Origin: Pseudomonas lalkuanensis
Lineage (GTDB): Bacteria; Pseudomonadota; Gammaproteobacteria; Pseudomonadales; Pseudomonadaceae
DNA length: 64,000 bases
NCBI RefSeq assembly: GCF_008807375.1
Contig: NZ_CP043311.1
Coordinates: 662,001 to 726,000, forward strand
Direction of reading: 5' to 3'
Of the stretch, positions 55,614-64,000 are shown piece after piece. The translations under genes and the position numbers were made by a program. The notes below the pieces were generated by a model. The model did not search any database, was not told the DNA's origin, and was given only the letters and a program-made list of their open reading frames with translations. Within the stretch, counting starts at the first letter, position 1. Every line of letters begins with the position of its first letter.

Positions 55614-55636
55614 CCCCTCTCCCTCTGGGAGAGGGG
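55614..55636. repeat. CCCCTCTCCC/GGGAGAGGGG hairpin
   Basis: Perfect 10-base stem with a three-base loop, between the convergent ends of the SphA-like gene and the methyltransferase. The sequence class recurs widely in bacterial intergenic regions and may serve as a transcript end. Confidence 0.65.
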
Positions 55637-55678
55637 CCGGGGGTGAGGTAAATGGAACCCCGCTCGGACTCCCGGCAA

Positions 55679-56617
55679 CTACCCCCGCCGAAACACCAAC
55701 GCCTTCAACCCCGCATCCTCATCGATATCCGCAAACTCCGGCGGATTCTCCAACCGCTCCACGAACCGCAGTTCCGGAGCCTCCACCGCCATCCCCTGAA
55801 CGAGGAAGTCCGGCCCGATGGCAGGGTCATTCACACAGGCCAGCACCACCCCGTCCTCGGTCAGCAACTCCGGCAGGCGACGCAGGATCTTCTGGTAATC
55901 GCGGGTCAACGCGAAGCTGCCCTTCTGGAACGACGGCGGGTCGATGATCACCAGATCGTAAGGGCCGGTCTTCTTCACCTTGCCCCAGGACTTGAACAGC
56001 TCATGGCCAAGGAAACTCACCCGGCCGAGATCATGGCCATTGAGCCGGTGATTCTCCCGCCCCCGGCTGAGCGCCGAACTGGCCATGTCCAGGTTCACCA
56101 CATGCTCCGCACCGCCCTGGATGGCCGCTACCGAGAAGCCGCAGGTGTAAGCGAACAGATTGAGCACGCGTTTGCCCTGCGCATTGGCCCGAACCCAGTC
56201 GCGGCCATAGCGCATATCGAGGAACAGGCCGTTGTTCTGCTTCTTGCCCAGGTCCAGCTTGAAGCGCAGCCCGCCCTCGCTGACCACGCACTCATCCACC
56301 GCCTCGCCCCAGAGCAGCTCGACCGTGCTCTCCAGCAGATAGCGATGCTGCAACAACAGGCTCCGCGCGCCGCTGCGCTGCCAGACCGGCGATTCGGTAA
56401 GGCGCAGCAACATGGCCCGCAGCGCAGCGAGCTCGTCTTCCGCGACTTCGCGGAACAACGACACCAGCACCACGCCCTGCAACCAGTCGACCGTGACCTG
56501 CTCCAGCCCTGGCCAACGCCGACCTCGGCCGTGGAAGATGCGGCGGACTTCGTCCGGCAAATGCTCAAGGGCGGAAGTCAGTTGCTGTTCCAGGGTGGTA
56601 ATGGCGTCGGGATTCAT
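55679..56617 (-). CDS. class I SAM-dependent methyltransferase (RlmI/RlmK-like)
   Basis: 312 residues. VLNLFAYTCGFSVAAIQGG is motif I and VIIDPPSFQKGSF the DPPxF motif of 23S rRNA cytosine/guanine methyltransferases. LDLGKKQNNGLFLDMRYGRDWV lies just before. No N-terminal PUA domain, so it is a shorter relative; the target RNA is not assignable. ATG at 56617 chosen because the preceding sequence lacks conservation. Confidence 0.84.
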   Translation of the reverse strand: MNPDAITTLEQQLTSALEHLPDEVRRIFHGRGRRWPGLEQVTVDWLQGVVLVSLFREVAEDELAALRAMLLRLTESPVWQRSGARSLLLQHRYLLESTVELLWGEAVDECVVSEGGLRFKLDLGKKQNNGLFLDMRYGRDWVRANAQGKRVLNLFAYTCGFSVAAIQGGAEHVVNLDMASSALSRGRENHRLNGHDLGRVSFLGHELFKSWGKVKKTGPYDLVIIDPPSFQKGSFALTRDYQKILRRLPELLTEDGVVLACVNDPAIGPDFLVQGMAVEAPELRFVERLENPPEFADIDEDAGLKALVFRRG

Positions 56618-56857
56618 GGCGGGCGGTTCGAGGGGAAACGAGGGTCGGCATTCTAACCCGAGCATTCCACCGGCGCCGTGGCACGGTGCGCGGCCATTGG
56701 CGGGTATTCGGCGCGTGCAAGGACGCGATAATGCGATGGAAACGCCAGAAAGGCGCCAGCGCCCGACCAGACCACGCATGAATGGGTTGTGGCTGCTGTT
56801 TACCCTGACGGTCAAGCGTCTGGTGCGAGCCTTTGCAACTCACCCGGATGCTCGGCC

Positions 56858-57127
56858 TCAAAGACCCTGCATCGCTTGCATCCACCGCTGGTGCGAAGCT
56901 TCGTAGAGTACTCGGGCGTCATCCAGCAGTACGCTGATGGCAGCAGACAGCCTCGCGGCTTGGTGTTGGGTGAAGTCCAGGTTGTCGCTGAATTCCAAGA
57001 GGCGCAGGAGATTGAGTGCAGCGTCCATACGAAGGTCTGCTGTATCGAAGAGATCGCCCGCTGGCGCGGATGCGTTGAAGAAGAGTACGTCCTTGCAGGG
57101 CTGAGGCATTGGCCTGAAATCAGACAT
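56858..57127 (-). CDS. small DUF6124/DUF3077-like protein
   Basis: 89 residues, helical (LRMDAALNLLRLLEFSDNLDFTQHQAARLSAAISVLLDDARVLYEAS). Such proteins are common and unexplained in pseudomonads. ATG at 57127 has AGGA upstream; a TTG 11 codons earlier is an alternative. Divergent from a small XRE regulator with two palindromes between them. Confidence 0.7.
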   Translation of the reverse strand: MSDFRPMPQPCKDVLFFNASAPAGDLFDTADLRMDAALNLLRLLEFSDNLDFTQHQAARLSAAISVLLDDARVLYEASHQRWMQAMQGL

Positions 57128-57163
57128 CGCGTTTGCTTCCTGAATCGCTGTGAATGCCAAAAA

Positions 57164-57211
57164 CTAAGCATATCTTAGTATTTTTTCGAGCCTGATCTAA
57201 GAATCTCTTAG
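57164..57211. promoter_or_regulatory. twin palindromic operators (CTAAG-N5-CTTAG)
   Basis: CTAAGCATATCTTAG (57164-57178) and CTAAGAATCTCTTAG (57197-57211) are near-identical, with centres 33 bases apart, about three helical turns. They fill the 102-bp spacer between the DUF6124-like and XRE genes and are strong candidates for binding the XRE protein. Confidence 0.75.
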
Positions 57212-57229
57212 CCTTTTGAGGGCTAGGAA

Positions 57230-57538
57230 ATGTCCGTATTCGCTAGGAGGCTGAAAGAAGCGCGGAAGGCCGCAGGCTTGTCCCAAGAACGCTTGGGCAT
57301 TTTGGCGGAGATTGATCCCATGTCCGCCAGTGCGCGGATGAATCAGTACGAGAAGGGCAAGCACGAGCCCAACATCGTCGTCGTGCGCCAGATCGCTGCA
57401 GCCCTCGATTTGCCGGACGCGTACTTCTACGCCGCTGATGACGAGGTGGCGTTGCTCCTGCAGCTATTCCACAGGCTATCTCGGGAGCAGCGCGGGGAGC
57501 TCCTCGAGTTGGCGATGAGACTTTCTTCCGGGCAATAA
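57230..57538 (+). CDS. XRE-family transcriptional regulator
   Basis: 102 residues. N-terminal lambda-Cro-type helix-turn-helix (LKEARKAAGLSQERLGILAEI, SARMNQYEKGKHEPNIVVVRQIAAALDLP) and a short helical tail. AGGAA lies directly before the ATG. Probably autoregulatory through the palindromes upstream. Ends at a shared terminator. Confidence 0.88.
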   Translation: MSVFARRLKEARKAAGLSQERLGILAEIDPMSASARMNQYEKGKHEPNIVVVRQIAAALDLPDAYFYAADDEVALLLQLFHRLSREQRGELLELAMRLSSGQ

Positions 57539-57563
57539 AAAAGCCGGCTTGTGGCCGGCTTTT
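57538..57563. terminator. bidirectional terminator between XRE gene and ppa
   Basis: AAAAGCCGGC/GCCGGCTTTT with TTGTG loop, U-rich on both strands; serves the rightward XRE gene and the leftward ppa gene. Confidence 0.88.
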
Positions 57564-57579
57564 CATGAGAGGTCGGGGC

Positions 57580-58107
57580 TTACTTTTGGTAGGCCGCAAC
57601 CGCTTTAGTAATTTCAGCGCGGGCTTCGTCAGCGTTGCCCCAGCCTTCAACTTTCACCCACTTGCCTTTTTCGAGGTCCTTGTAGTTCTCGAAGAAGTGC
57701 TTGATCTGCTCCAGGAGCAGGGCCGGCAGGTCGGTGTATTCCTTCACGTCCTTGTAGAGGACGCTCAGTTTGTCGTGGGGCACGGCCAGCAGTTTGGCGT
57801 CGCCACCGGCTTCGTCGGTCATGTGCAGGACGCCGACCGGACGGGCGCGGATTACGGCACCCGGAGCGACCGGGTAGGGGGTGACGACCAGTACGTCCAG
57901 GGGATCGCCGTCGTCAGCCAGGGTGTTCGGGATGTAGCCGTAGTTGGCCGGGTAGAACATCGGGGTGGCCATGAAACGGTCGACGAACAGGCAGTCGCTG
58001 TCCTTGTCGATTTCGTATTTGATCGGCGCGTGGTTGGCCGGGATTTCGATGGCGACGTAGATGTCGTTCGGCAGGTCTTTGCCAGCCGGGATCTTGCTGT
58101 AGCTCAT
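57580..58107 (-). CDS. ppa: inorganic pyrophosphatase
   Basis: 175 residues, family I: catalytic residues in [41 protein letters not shown] (the DxDPxD metal site) and [10 protein letters not shown]. Hydrolyses pyrophosphate in the cytoplasm. Usual length; ATG with upstream purine-rich site. Confidence 0.97.
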   Translation of the reverse strand: MSYSKIPAGKDLPNDIYVAIEIPANHAPIKYEIDKDSDCLFVDRFMATPMFYPANYGYIPNTLADDGDPLDVLVVTPYPVAPGAVIRARPVGVLHMTDEAGGDAKLLAVPHDKLSVLYKDVKEYTDLPALLLEQIKHFFENYKDLEKGKWVKVEGWGNADEARAEITKAVAAYQK

Positions 58108-58185
58108 GGTCAACTCCCAGGGGGTGGGCCAAAAAAGTGGGCGCGATTATAGGCACATTCCGAGGCCGATGCCACGCCGTTGTGC

Positions 58186-59004
58186 TCATCCATTGGTCGC
58201 GTCGCGATAGTCGGGATGGGTGTCCTGCAAGTGTTTCAGGCGGTCCAGTGGATCCTGGCGGTAGAAGGCCTGGAGCTGGCGGTAGACGGCGGGAAAGGCC
58301 TGTTCCAGCAGGTCCGGTGCGGTGAAGAAGTACTCGCTGGCGACGGCGAAGAATTCCGCCGGATCTTCAGCCGCGTAGGGGTCGATCGGCGTTTCGGCGT
58401 CCGGATCCTGGTCGAGCTGGGCGTTCAGTGAATCAAAGGCGGTCTTCATGGCGAGTGCCCAGTCGGACTGGCGCATGTCGCGGTGCAGCGGCGGCAGGCC
58501 ATTGGGCGAGCCATTGAGCATGTCGAGCTTGTGTGCCAGCTCGTGGATCACCAGGTTGTAGCCATCCCAGCCACCGCTGGCCTTCACGCCGGGCCAGGCG
58601 AGGATCACCGGGCCGTACTGCCAGGATTCGCCGCTGCGCTCGTCGTCGTATTCGTGCTCCACGCCCGCCGCATCGCGGTGGCGCTGGGGGCTGACGAAGT
58701 CATCGGGGTAGAGCACCAGTTCGTGGAAGCCCTGGTACCAGTTGAGGTCCGGGAGGTGTAGCAGAGGCAGCTGGGCCAGCGCGGCGAGGGTCAGGCGGTC
58801 TTCGCGGGTGAGCTCGACGCCGGGCAGGGCGGTGATGCGCTTCTCATGCAGGAAAAGCACGCTGCGCTCGCGCAGGCGCTGGTTTTCCGCTTCGTCCAGG
58901 CCGTCGAGGATCGGCAGGCGTTGCTGCACCGCCGCCCACTGCTGGGCGGTGAACGGGTTGCGGGCGAGGATGCGCCGGCGGCGCCAGCTGCGATAGGACC
59001 ACAT
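58186..59004 (-). CDS. mtfA: zinc-dependent peptidase MtfA
   Basis: 272 residues with the zinc metallopeptidase motif NLVIHELAHKLD (HExxH) followed by FAVASEYFF. Family MtfA is linked to regulation of Mlc and to aminopeptidase activity in enterics. Located just before dedA in the leftward direction. Confidence 0.9.
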   Translation of the reverse strand: MWSYRSWRRRRILARNPFTAQQWAAVQQRLPILDGLDEAENQRLRERSVLFLHEKRITALPGVELTREDRLTLAALAQLPLLHLPDLNWYQGFHELVLYPDDFVSPQRHRDAAGVEHEYDDERSGESWQYGPVILAWPGVKASGGWDGYNLVIHELAHKLDMLNGSPNGLPPLHRDMRQSDWALAMKTAFDSLNAQLDQDPDAETPIDPYAAEDPAEFFAVASEYFFTAPDLLEQAFPAVYRQLQAFYRQDPLDRLKHLQDTHPDYRDATNG

Positions 59005-59014
59005 GGGACGCGGG

Positions 59015-59674
59015 TCAGCTCGAGTGCTCGGCGCCTTTGCCGGAGGGGCGAAAGTGGCTCCGGGCGAAGCCGATCGCCATCGGCAGCAGGGACACGCCGA
59101 TGATCGCGATCACCATCAGCGAAAGGTTCTGCTTGATGAAGGGCACGTTGCCGAAGAAGTAGCCCAGGGTCACCAGGCCGCCCACCCAGAGGAGGGTGCC
59201 GAGCACGCTGAAGGCCAGGAAGCGGGCGTAGGGCATGCGGCCCACGCCGGCGACGAAGGGGGCGAAGGTCCGCACGATGGGCAGGAAGCGCGCCATGGTC
59301 ACGGTCTTGCCGCCGTGGCGGTCGTAGAACTCGTGGGTGCGCTGCAGGTAGTCGCGGCGGAAGATTTTCGAGTCCGGATTGCTGAACAGGCGCTCGCCTG
59401 CAGTGCGTCCGATCAGGTAGTTGGTGCTGTCGCCGCTGATGGCGGCGAGCATCAGCAGGCCGCCGAGCAGCCAGGGGTCCATGCCGCCGGTGGCGCAGAC
59501 GGCGCCGGCGATGAAGAGCAGGGAGTCGCCGGGCAGGAAGGGCGTTACCACCAGGCCCGTCTCGCAGAAGATGACCAGGAATAGGATGGCGTAGATCCAG
59601 GTTCCGTAGTTGGTGACCAGCAGGTTGAGGTATTGGTCCAGGTGCAGGATGAGGTCGATCGGGTTGAAATCCAT
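59015..59674 (-). CDS. DedA-family membrane protein
   Basis: 219 residues with the conserved ETGLVVTPFLPGDSLLFIAG and FLPIVRTFAPFVAGVGRMPY motifs (essential Arg in the latter) and about five membrane helices. DedA proteins support undecaprenyl-phosphate recycling, proton homeostasis and envelope integrity. Ends 10 bp before mtfA. Confidence 0.9.
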   Translation of the reverse strand: MDFNPIDLILHLDQYLNLLVTNYGTWIYAILFLVIFCETGLVVTPFLPGDSLLFIAGAVCATGGMDPWLLGGLLMLAAISGDSTNYLIGRTAGERLFSNPDSKIFRRDYLQRTHEFYDRHGGKTVTMARFLPIVRTFAPFVAGVGRMPYARFLAFSVLGTLLWVGGLVTLGYFFGNVPFIKQNLSLMVIAIIGVSLLPMAIGFARSHFRPSGKGAEHSS

Positions 59675-59957
59675 GAGACGCCTTGTGGGTGACTGCGGCG
59701 GGTGAGGGCGCTTGTCGACGCATTATAGGGGGAAGTTTCCCTGCGACGGTGAGCGGTTGTCCGAACCGCGGACGACATAAAGGTTACGACTGTTTCGGGT
59801 GATTTCCCTTGCAAGGATGCGTATCCACGCACTTGTAATCGCAGGAAAGGACATCTGTCGACTTGCGCGGCGCAGCAGGCGGCCTTCGCGGTCGCGCCAT
59901 GGCTGGTGCAGGGGGGAGGCAGGGGCCCGGCTCGCTGGCCGGGCCCTGGGAGCGGGG
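59675..59957. other. intergenic spacer between GNAT and dedA
   Basis: 283 bp without a supportable gene. A GGGCCCGGC/GCCGGGCCC stem (59923-59946) just after the GNAT stop may end that transcript, although no T-run follows. Confidence 0.5.
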
Positions 59958-60416
59958 TCAGTCGCTGCTGATCGGCAGGATGTAGTTCTTGAACTCGGTG
60001 TCTTCGTGGAAACCGATGGATTCGTACACCTTGTGCGCCACTTCGTTGCTCACGCTGGACGACACGCGCATGCGCACGGCGTTGGTTTCCCGCGCCATTT
60101 TCTTCGCGGTCTGCAGCAGGCGGTCGGCCACCAGCTGGCGGCGGGCGTCCTCGGCGACGTAGATGTCGTTGAGAATCCATACGCGCTTCAGGGCCAGCGA
60201 GGAGAAGCTCGGATAGAGCTGGCAGAAACCCAGCAGGCGGCTGTCGTCGTCATCGGCGAGGGCCAGGTAGATCACCGACTCCTTGCGGCTCAGGCGCTTT
60301 TCCAGAAACTTCTTCGAGGACTCCGGGAACGGCAGTTCACCATAGAACTCACGGTACTTCACGAACAGCGGCGTAAGCAGGTCCAGGTGCTCCAGGGTGG
60401 CTTGGACGATGCGCAT
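59958..60416 (-). CDS. GNAT-family N-acetyltransferase
   Basis: 152 residues: RVWILNDIYVAEDARRQLVADRLLQTAKKMAR holds the acetyl-CoA pyrophosphate-binding region (V-x-RR-x-G/A-like), preceded by beta strand LLGFCQLYPSFS. The substrate is unknown. Equivalent genes occupy this position in other pseudomonads. Confidence 0.87.
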   Translation of the reverse strand: MRIVQATLEHLDLLTPLFVKYREFYGELPFPESSKKFLEKRLSRKESVIYLALADDDDSRLLGFCQLYPSFSSLALKRVWILNDIYVAEDARRQLVADRLLQTAKKMARETNAVRMRVSSSVSNEVAHKVYESIGFHEDTEFKNYILPISSD

Positions 60417-60581
60417 GATGGGCCTCGGTATCTGTGGATTGACGTGATTGGCGATGCAGGGGCTGTGCCAGCCAACGCACTCGATGCTGCACCAGAAAAT
60501 GTGGAAAGCGCAATCCAAGCAAGCGTTTGAACGGTTGGGTCGTCTCGTGACTACTCGTTACTGCCACGAGACGGGTACGTG

Positions 60582-61838
60582 TCAGAGGATGTTCAGCGGG
60601 TACTCGATGAAGGCGCGCACCTCGTTGAGGTCCGGCCCCACCTGGTTGTCGGCGCGGTAGATGGAGTTGCGCAGCTTGAAGGACAGGTCCTTGGCCGCGC
60701 CGTCCTGCACCACGTACTTGAACTGGTTGAACAGCTCCCGCTCGGTGCCATCGTTCTCGCCGCCGGCGACGATGTCCGTGCCGCGCACGTAGGCGACCTT
60801 GTAGGTCAGGCCCGGCACGCCGTAGGCGCCGAAGTCCAGCTCGTAACTGGCCTGCCAGGACTGCTCGTCTTCCAGGTTGAAGTCGGAGTAGTAGGAGTTG
60901 GCCACGTAGATGGTGCTGCCGCCGTCACCGAAGTCGTAGGCGTAGCCGGCGTCGCCGGTGTTGCGCTGGTGGGCGACGATGAAGGCGTGGGCGCCGATGC
61001 TGTACTTGGCCGCCAGGCTCCACAGGGTGTTCCGGTCGTCCTGGCCATCGCCACCGAAGGCCAGGGCGGCCACGGAGCCGTCGTCGTATCTGGTGCGGTA
61101 GATGTTGAAGTCGAAGTTCAGCGCCTGCAGTTCATTGAACGGGATGTTGTAGTTCAGGTTGGCGTAGTACTTCCGGAACATGTCCTCCACGTCGGAGTGG
61201 TAGAGCGTCACGCTGAAATCGTCGGTGACGGCGTAGCTGCCGCCGACCACGTCGATGCTCTTCAGGTGGTTGGGGTCGCGCGCCGGGTCGCCCATGGGGC
61301 TGTCGCCGGTGAAGCGGCCGACGTTAAGTTCCAGCCCCTCGATTTCCTTGCTGGTGAGCAGGGTGCCGGTGAAGGCCTGGGGCAGCAGGCGGCTGTCGTC
61401 ATGGGCCAGCACGGGCAGGCTGGGGAACTGGTTGCCGTATTTCAGCACGGTGTTGGAAGCGCGCAACTTGACCACGCCACCGGCTTCGGAGAGGTCATCC
61501 ACCGGGTGGCCGTTGCTGTCGGTGTCGAAGAAGGCGCTGTAGTTGCGGCCGCGACCGCTGTCCAGTTTCACGCCGAGCAAACCGTAGGCGTCGACGCCGA
61601 ACCCAATGGTGCCCTGGGTGAAGCCGGACTCGAAGGTGCCGATGAAGCCCTGGCCCCAGGTCTTGGCGTCGGCGGCGCCGTCCTTGAAATCACGGTTGAA
61701 GTAGGCGTTGCGCAGCAGCAGGGTAGCGCTGGCATCTTCGACGAAACCCTTGGATTCGGACTGCTCGCTGGCGAGGGCGGGCAGGCTGATGGCGGCGCAA
61801 ACCGCCAGCGCCAGGGCGCTCAGTTGGGTCGCTTGCAT
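60582..61838 (-). CDS. OprD-family outer-membrane porin
   Basis: 418 residues with signal peptide and the OprD pattern: GFVEDASATLLLRNAYFNRDFKDG near the N-terminus, TWGQGFIGTFESGFTQGTIGFGVDAYG, LRASNTVLKYGNQ, NRGDAGY-like and C-terminal RAFIEYPLNIL. These 18-strand barrels admit basic amino acids, carboxylates or aromatic acids; specificity is not readable. It follows eutC by 217 bp, but no shared terminator or coupling shows a metabolic link. Confidence 0.92.
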   Translation of the reverse strand: MQATQLSALALAVCAAISLPALASEQSESKGFVEDASATLLLRNAYFNRDFKDGAADAKTWGQGFIGTFESGFTQGTIGFGVDAYGLLGVKLDSGRGRNYSAFFDTDSNGHPVDDLSEAGGVVKLRASNTVLKYGNQFPSLPVLAHDDSRLLPQAFTGTLLTSKEIEGLELNVGRFTGDSPMGDPARDPNHLKSIDVVGGSYAVTDDFSVTLYHSDVEDMFRKYYANLNYNIPFNELQALNFDFNIYRTRYDDGSVAALAFGGDGQDDRNTLWSLAAKYSIGAHAFIVAHQRNTGDAGYAYDFGDGGSTIYVANSYYSDFNLEDEQSWQASYELDFGAYGVPGLTYKVAYVRGTDIVAGGENDGTERELFNQFKYVVQDGAAKDLSFKLRNSIYRADNQVGPDLNEVRAFIEYPLNIL

Positions 61839-62055
61839 CGCGGTGCTCCTGATGGTGTTCGAGGCTGCCGACTTCTGGGACGGCTTGATTTGTGTCTAGC
61901 CGACGATCTGGCGCCGCGCGCTTCGCGGCGACCAGCGGTTCAGAGCGGTTGCAAGGACGTCCGGGTGCGGTCAACGACCATCGGGGCTGCCGGTGAATGC
62001 AGCGAGCACTGGAGCAGGAGCGAGAAGATCACGGCGGCGCATCTGCGCCGCGGGT

Positions 62056-62889
62056 TCAGTGGTGGTCGGTGGCCAACAGGAAATTACCGGCCAGGGCGCG
62101 GTCCGGTTCGCCGGAAAGGCTCGGTACTTCGGCCTCGTCCTTCAGGTTCACCCCGGACAGCTGGCGACGGCAGGCCTCGCGCATCAGGTAGAGCAGGCGA
62201 TGGGCGGCCATGCCGTAGCTGAGGCCTTCCAGACGCACGTTGGAAATGCAGTTGCGATAGGCATCGGTGAGGCCCACTTTCGGCGCCCAGGTGAAGTACA
62301 GGCCGAGGCTGTCCGGCGAGCTGAGGCCGGGGCGTTCGCCGATCAGGATCACCACCATCTTCGCGCCCAGCAGTTCGCCGATTTCGTCAGCCACCGCCAC
62401 GCGCCCCTGTTGCACCAGTACCACCGGCGAGAGCGACCAGCCTTCGGTCGTGGCCTGTTCTTCCATGCGTTCCAGGAAGGGCAGGCTGTGGCGCTGCACG
62501 GCCAGGGCGGACAGGCCGTCGGCCACCACCACCGCGAGGTCATAGCCGCCGGGATGGGCGCGGGCGTGCTCCTGCAGTTTTTCCCGCGAGGCCGCATCCA
62601 GGCGCCGGCCGAGGTCCGGGCGTTGCAGGTAGGTGTCGCGGTCGGTCGCGGCGCTGTGCAGCAGCAGGGTGTCGCGGCCGCGTTCGGCCAGCGCGGCACC
62701 GAGGCCCGCGTGGTCGAACGGCAGGTGTACCGCGTCCCGCGCCTGGGCGTGGGCGTACTGGAAGTTCAATTGCGCGTGGGTGGGCAGGCTGATGCCGGCG
62801 CGCCCCAGGGCAATGCGCGCGGGGGTCAGGCGGCGTAGCTCCTCCCAGGGGTTGGCGGTGTGGCCGGAGATGGGGCGTGGAGTTTTCAT
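62056..62889 (-). CDS. eutC: ethanolamine ammonia-lyase small subunit
   Basis: 277 residues: [43 protein letters not shown] and [25 protein letters not shown] are EutC hallmarks. With EutB it forms the adenosylcobalamin-dependent lyase that splits ethanolamine to acetaldehyde and ammonia. ATG 16 bp after eutB. Confidence 0.95.
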   Translation of the reverse strand: MKTPRPISGHTANPWEELRRLTPARIALGRAGISLPTHAQLNFQYAHAQARDAVHLPFDHAGLGAALAERGRDTLLLHSAATDRDTYLQRPDLGRRLDAASREKLQEHARAHPGGYDLAVVVADGLSALAVQRHSLPFLERMEEQATTEGWSLSPVVLVQQGRVAVADEIGELLGAKMVVILIGERPGLSSPDSLGLYFTWAPKVGLTDAYRNCISNVRLEGLSYGMAAHRLLYLMREACRRQLSGVNLKDEAEVPSLSGEPDRALAGNFLLATDHH

Positions 62890-62905
62890 ACATCTCTCCT
62901 CGGGG

Positions 62906-64000
62906 TCAGGCCAGTCGCGCGATGGCCTGGCGGAAGGCGGGCGGCAGCTGGTCGCCGAGCATGACCCGGCCATCGCTCTGCACCAGGATGCCCATGCGTT
63001 CCAGCCAGGCCTCGAATTCCGGTGCCGGCTTCAGGCCGAGGCTTTGCCGGGCGTAGAGGGCGTCATGGAAGGAGGTGGTCTGGTAGTTGAGCATCACGTC
63101 GTCGGAGCCAGGAATGCCCATGATGAAGTTGATCCCGGCGACACCCAGCAGGGTCAGCAGGGTGTCCATGTCGTCCTGGTCGGCTTCGGCGTGGTTGGTG
63201 TAGCAGATGTCGCAGCCCATGGGCACGCCCAGCAGCTTGGCGCAGAAGTGATCTTCCAGGCCGGCGCGGATGATCTGCTTGCCGTTGTAGAGGTATTCCG
63301 GGCCGATGAAGCCCACCACCGTGTTCACCAGGAACGGGTTGAAGTGCCGGGCAACCGCGTAGGCGCGGGTCTCGCAGGTCTGCTGGTCGACACCGTGGTG
63401 GGCGTTGGCTGAAAGCGCGCTGCCCTGGCCGGTCTCGAAGTACATCAGGTTGTTGCCGAGGGTGCCGCGCTTTTGCGACAGGCCGGCTTCGTAGCCTTCC
63501 TGGAGAATCTTCAGGCTGATGCCGAAGCTGGCGTTGGCCGCCTCGGTGCCGGCGATGGACTGGAACACCAGGTCCAGCGGTACGCCGCGCTCGATGGCGG
63601 CGATGGAGGTGGTGACGTGGGTAAGCACGCAGGCCTGGGTGGGAATCTCGTAGCGCTGGATGATCGCGTCGAGCATTTCCAGCATCGCGCAGATGGAGGA
63701 AATGCTGTCGGTGGCCGGATTGATGCCGAGCATGGCATCGCCGTTGCCATAGAGCAGGCCGTCGAGAATGCTCGCGGCGATGCCGGCAGGTTCGTCGGTC
63801 GGGTGGTTGGGTTGCAGGCGGGTCGAGAGTCGGCCGCGCAGGCCCATGGTGTTGCGGAAGCGGGTGATGACGCGGATTTTCTGCGCCACCAGTACCAGGT
63901 CCTGCACGCGCATGATCTTCGACACGGCAGCGGCCATCTCTGGCGTCAGGCCCTTGGCCAGGGCGCGCAGGCTGGCTTCGTCGGCATGCTCGCTGAGCAG
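62906..64000 (-). CDS. eutB: ethanolamine ammonia-lyase large subunit (3' part)
   Basis: Open to the window edge; the C-terminal 364 residues of the roughly 460-residue EutB are present ([76 protein letters not shown]). The N-terminus lies beyond 64000. B12-dependent, which links functionally to the cobalamin genes at the other end of the window, although not by proximity. Confidence 0.94.
   Translation of the reverse strand: MLSEHADEASLRALAKGLTPEMAAAVSKIMRVQDLVLVAQKIRVITRFRNTMGLRGRLSTRLQPNHPTDEPAGIAASILDGLLYGNGDAMLGINPATDSISSICAMLEMLDAIIQRYEIPTQACVLTHVTTSIAAIERGVPLDLVFQSIAGTEAANASFGISLKILQEGYEAGLSQKRGTLGNNLMYFETGQGSALSANAHHGVDQQTCETRAYAVARHFNPFLVNTVVGFIGPEYLYNGKQIIRAGLEDHFCAKLLGVPMGCDICYTNHAEADQDDMDTLLTLLGVAGINFIMGIPGSDDVMLNYQTTSFHDALYARQSLGLKPAPEFEAWLERMGILVQSDGRVMLGDQLPPAFRQAIARLA

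Noticed and set aside
60579..62222. Plus-strand frame opposite the OprD porin
   Set aside because: Antisense of a well-matched OprD sequence; no start signal or domain.

Overview
This is chromosomal DNA of a Pseudomonas-type gammaproteobacterium. The GC-rich coding style, DmpR/sigma-54 phenol control, OprG and OprD porins, and the run nrdR-ribD-ribE-ribB-ribH-nusB-thiL-pgpA-ribA-dxs all point there. From memory, positions 8028-28544 and 44920-64000 follow the order of the P. aeruginosa PAO1 block between roughly PA4069 and PA4024. No tRNA, rRNA, CRISPR array, transposase or integrase was found.

Layout. (1) 1-7915: aerobic cobalamin genes. cobW and cobN run leftward, and cbtB-cbtA-cobE-cobM run rightward. 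They diverge from a 660-bp region that holds two back-to-back cobalamin riboswitches. (2) 8028-9834: two nucleotide-sugar epimerase-like genes. (3) 10028-14004: oprG, then a four-gene zinc-type ABC operon (ZrgA-like, ATPase, permease, DUF3299) behind a Zur-like palindrome. (4) 14066-28544: housekeeping genes, including a complete riboflavin pathway with an FMN riboswitch, nusB, thiL, pgpA, a BtuF-like B12-binding protein and dxs. (5) 28648-44803: about 16 kb lying between dxs and ispA, genes that are normally adjacent in pseudomonads. It carries a single-chain acyl-CoA carboxylase with a hydrolase, a PAP2 phosphatase, and a trans-4-hydroxy-L-proline catabolic regulon (epimerase, HcnABC-like dehydrogenase, deaminase, imine reductase, second proline-racemase-family enzyme, ABC importer, PAS-AraC regulator). 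(6) 44920-47823: ispA, xseB, a TauE/SafE transporter, a candidate small RNA and a lipoprotein. (7) 47913-55603: dmpR and a full multicomponent phenol hydroxylase operon dmpKLMNOP with a SphA-like outer-membrane protein. (8) 55679-64000: a methyltransferase, a small divergent XRE-regulator pair, ppa, mtfA, dedA, a GNAT, an OprD porin, eutC and the 3' part of eutB.

How it fits together. Three transcription units of the hydroxyproline region (34085 onward; 40136 leftward; 44803 leftward) are each preceded by a copy of one gap-free 45-bp element. This makes a testable operator for the local PAS-AraC regulator. Phenol hydroxylase would deliver catechol, but no ring-cleavage genes follow, so catechol must be handled by genes outside the window. 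Metabolite RNA switches (B12 twice, FMN once) and a Zur-type site indicate tight cofactor and metal control. A family of dispersed inverted repeats punctuates the intergenic spaces.
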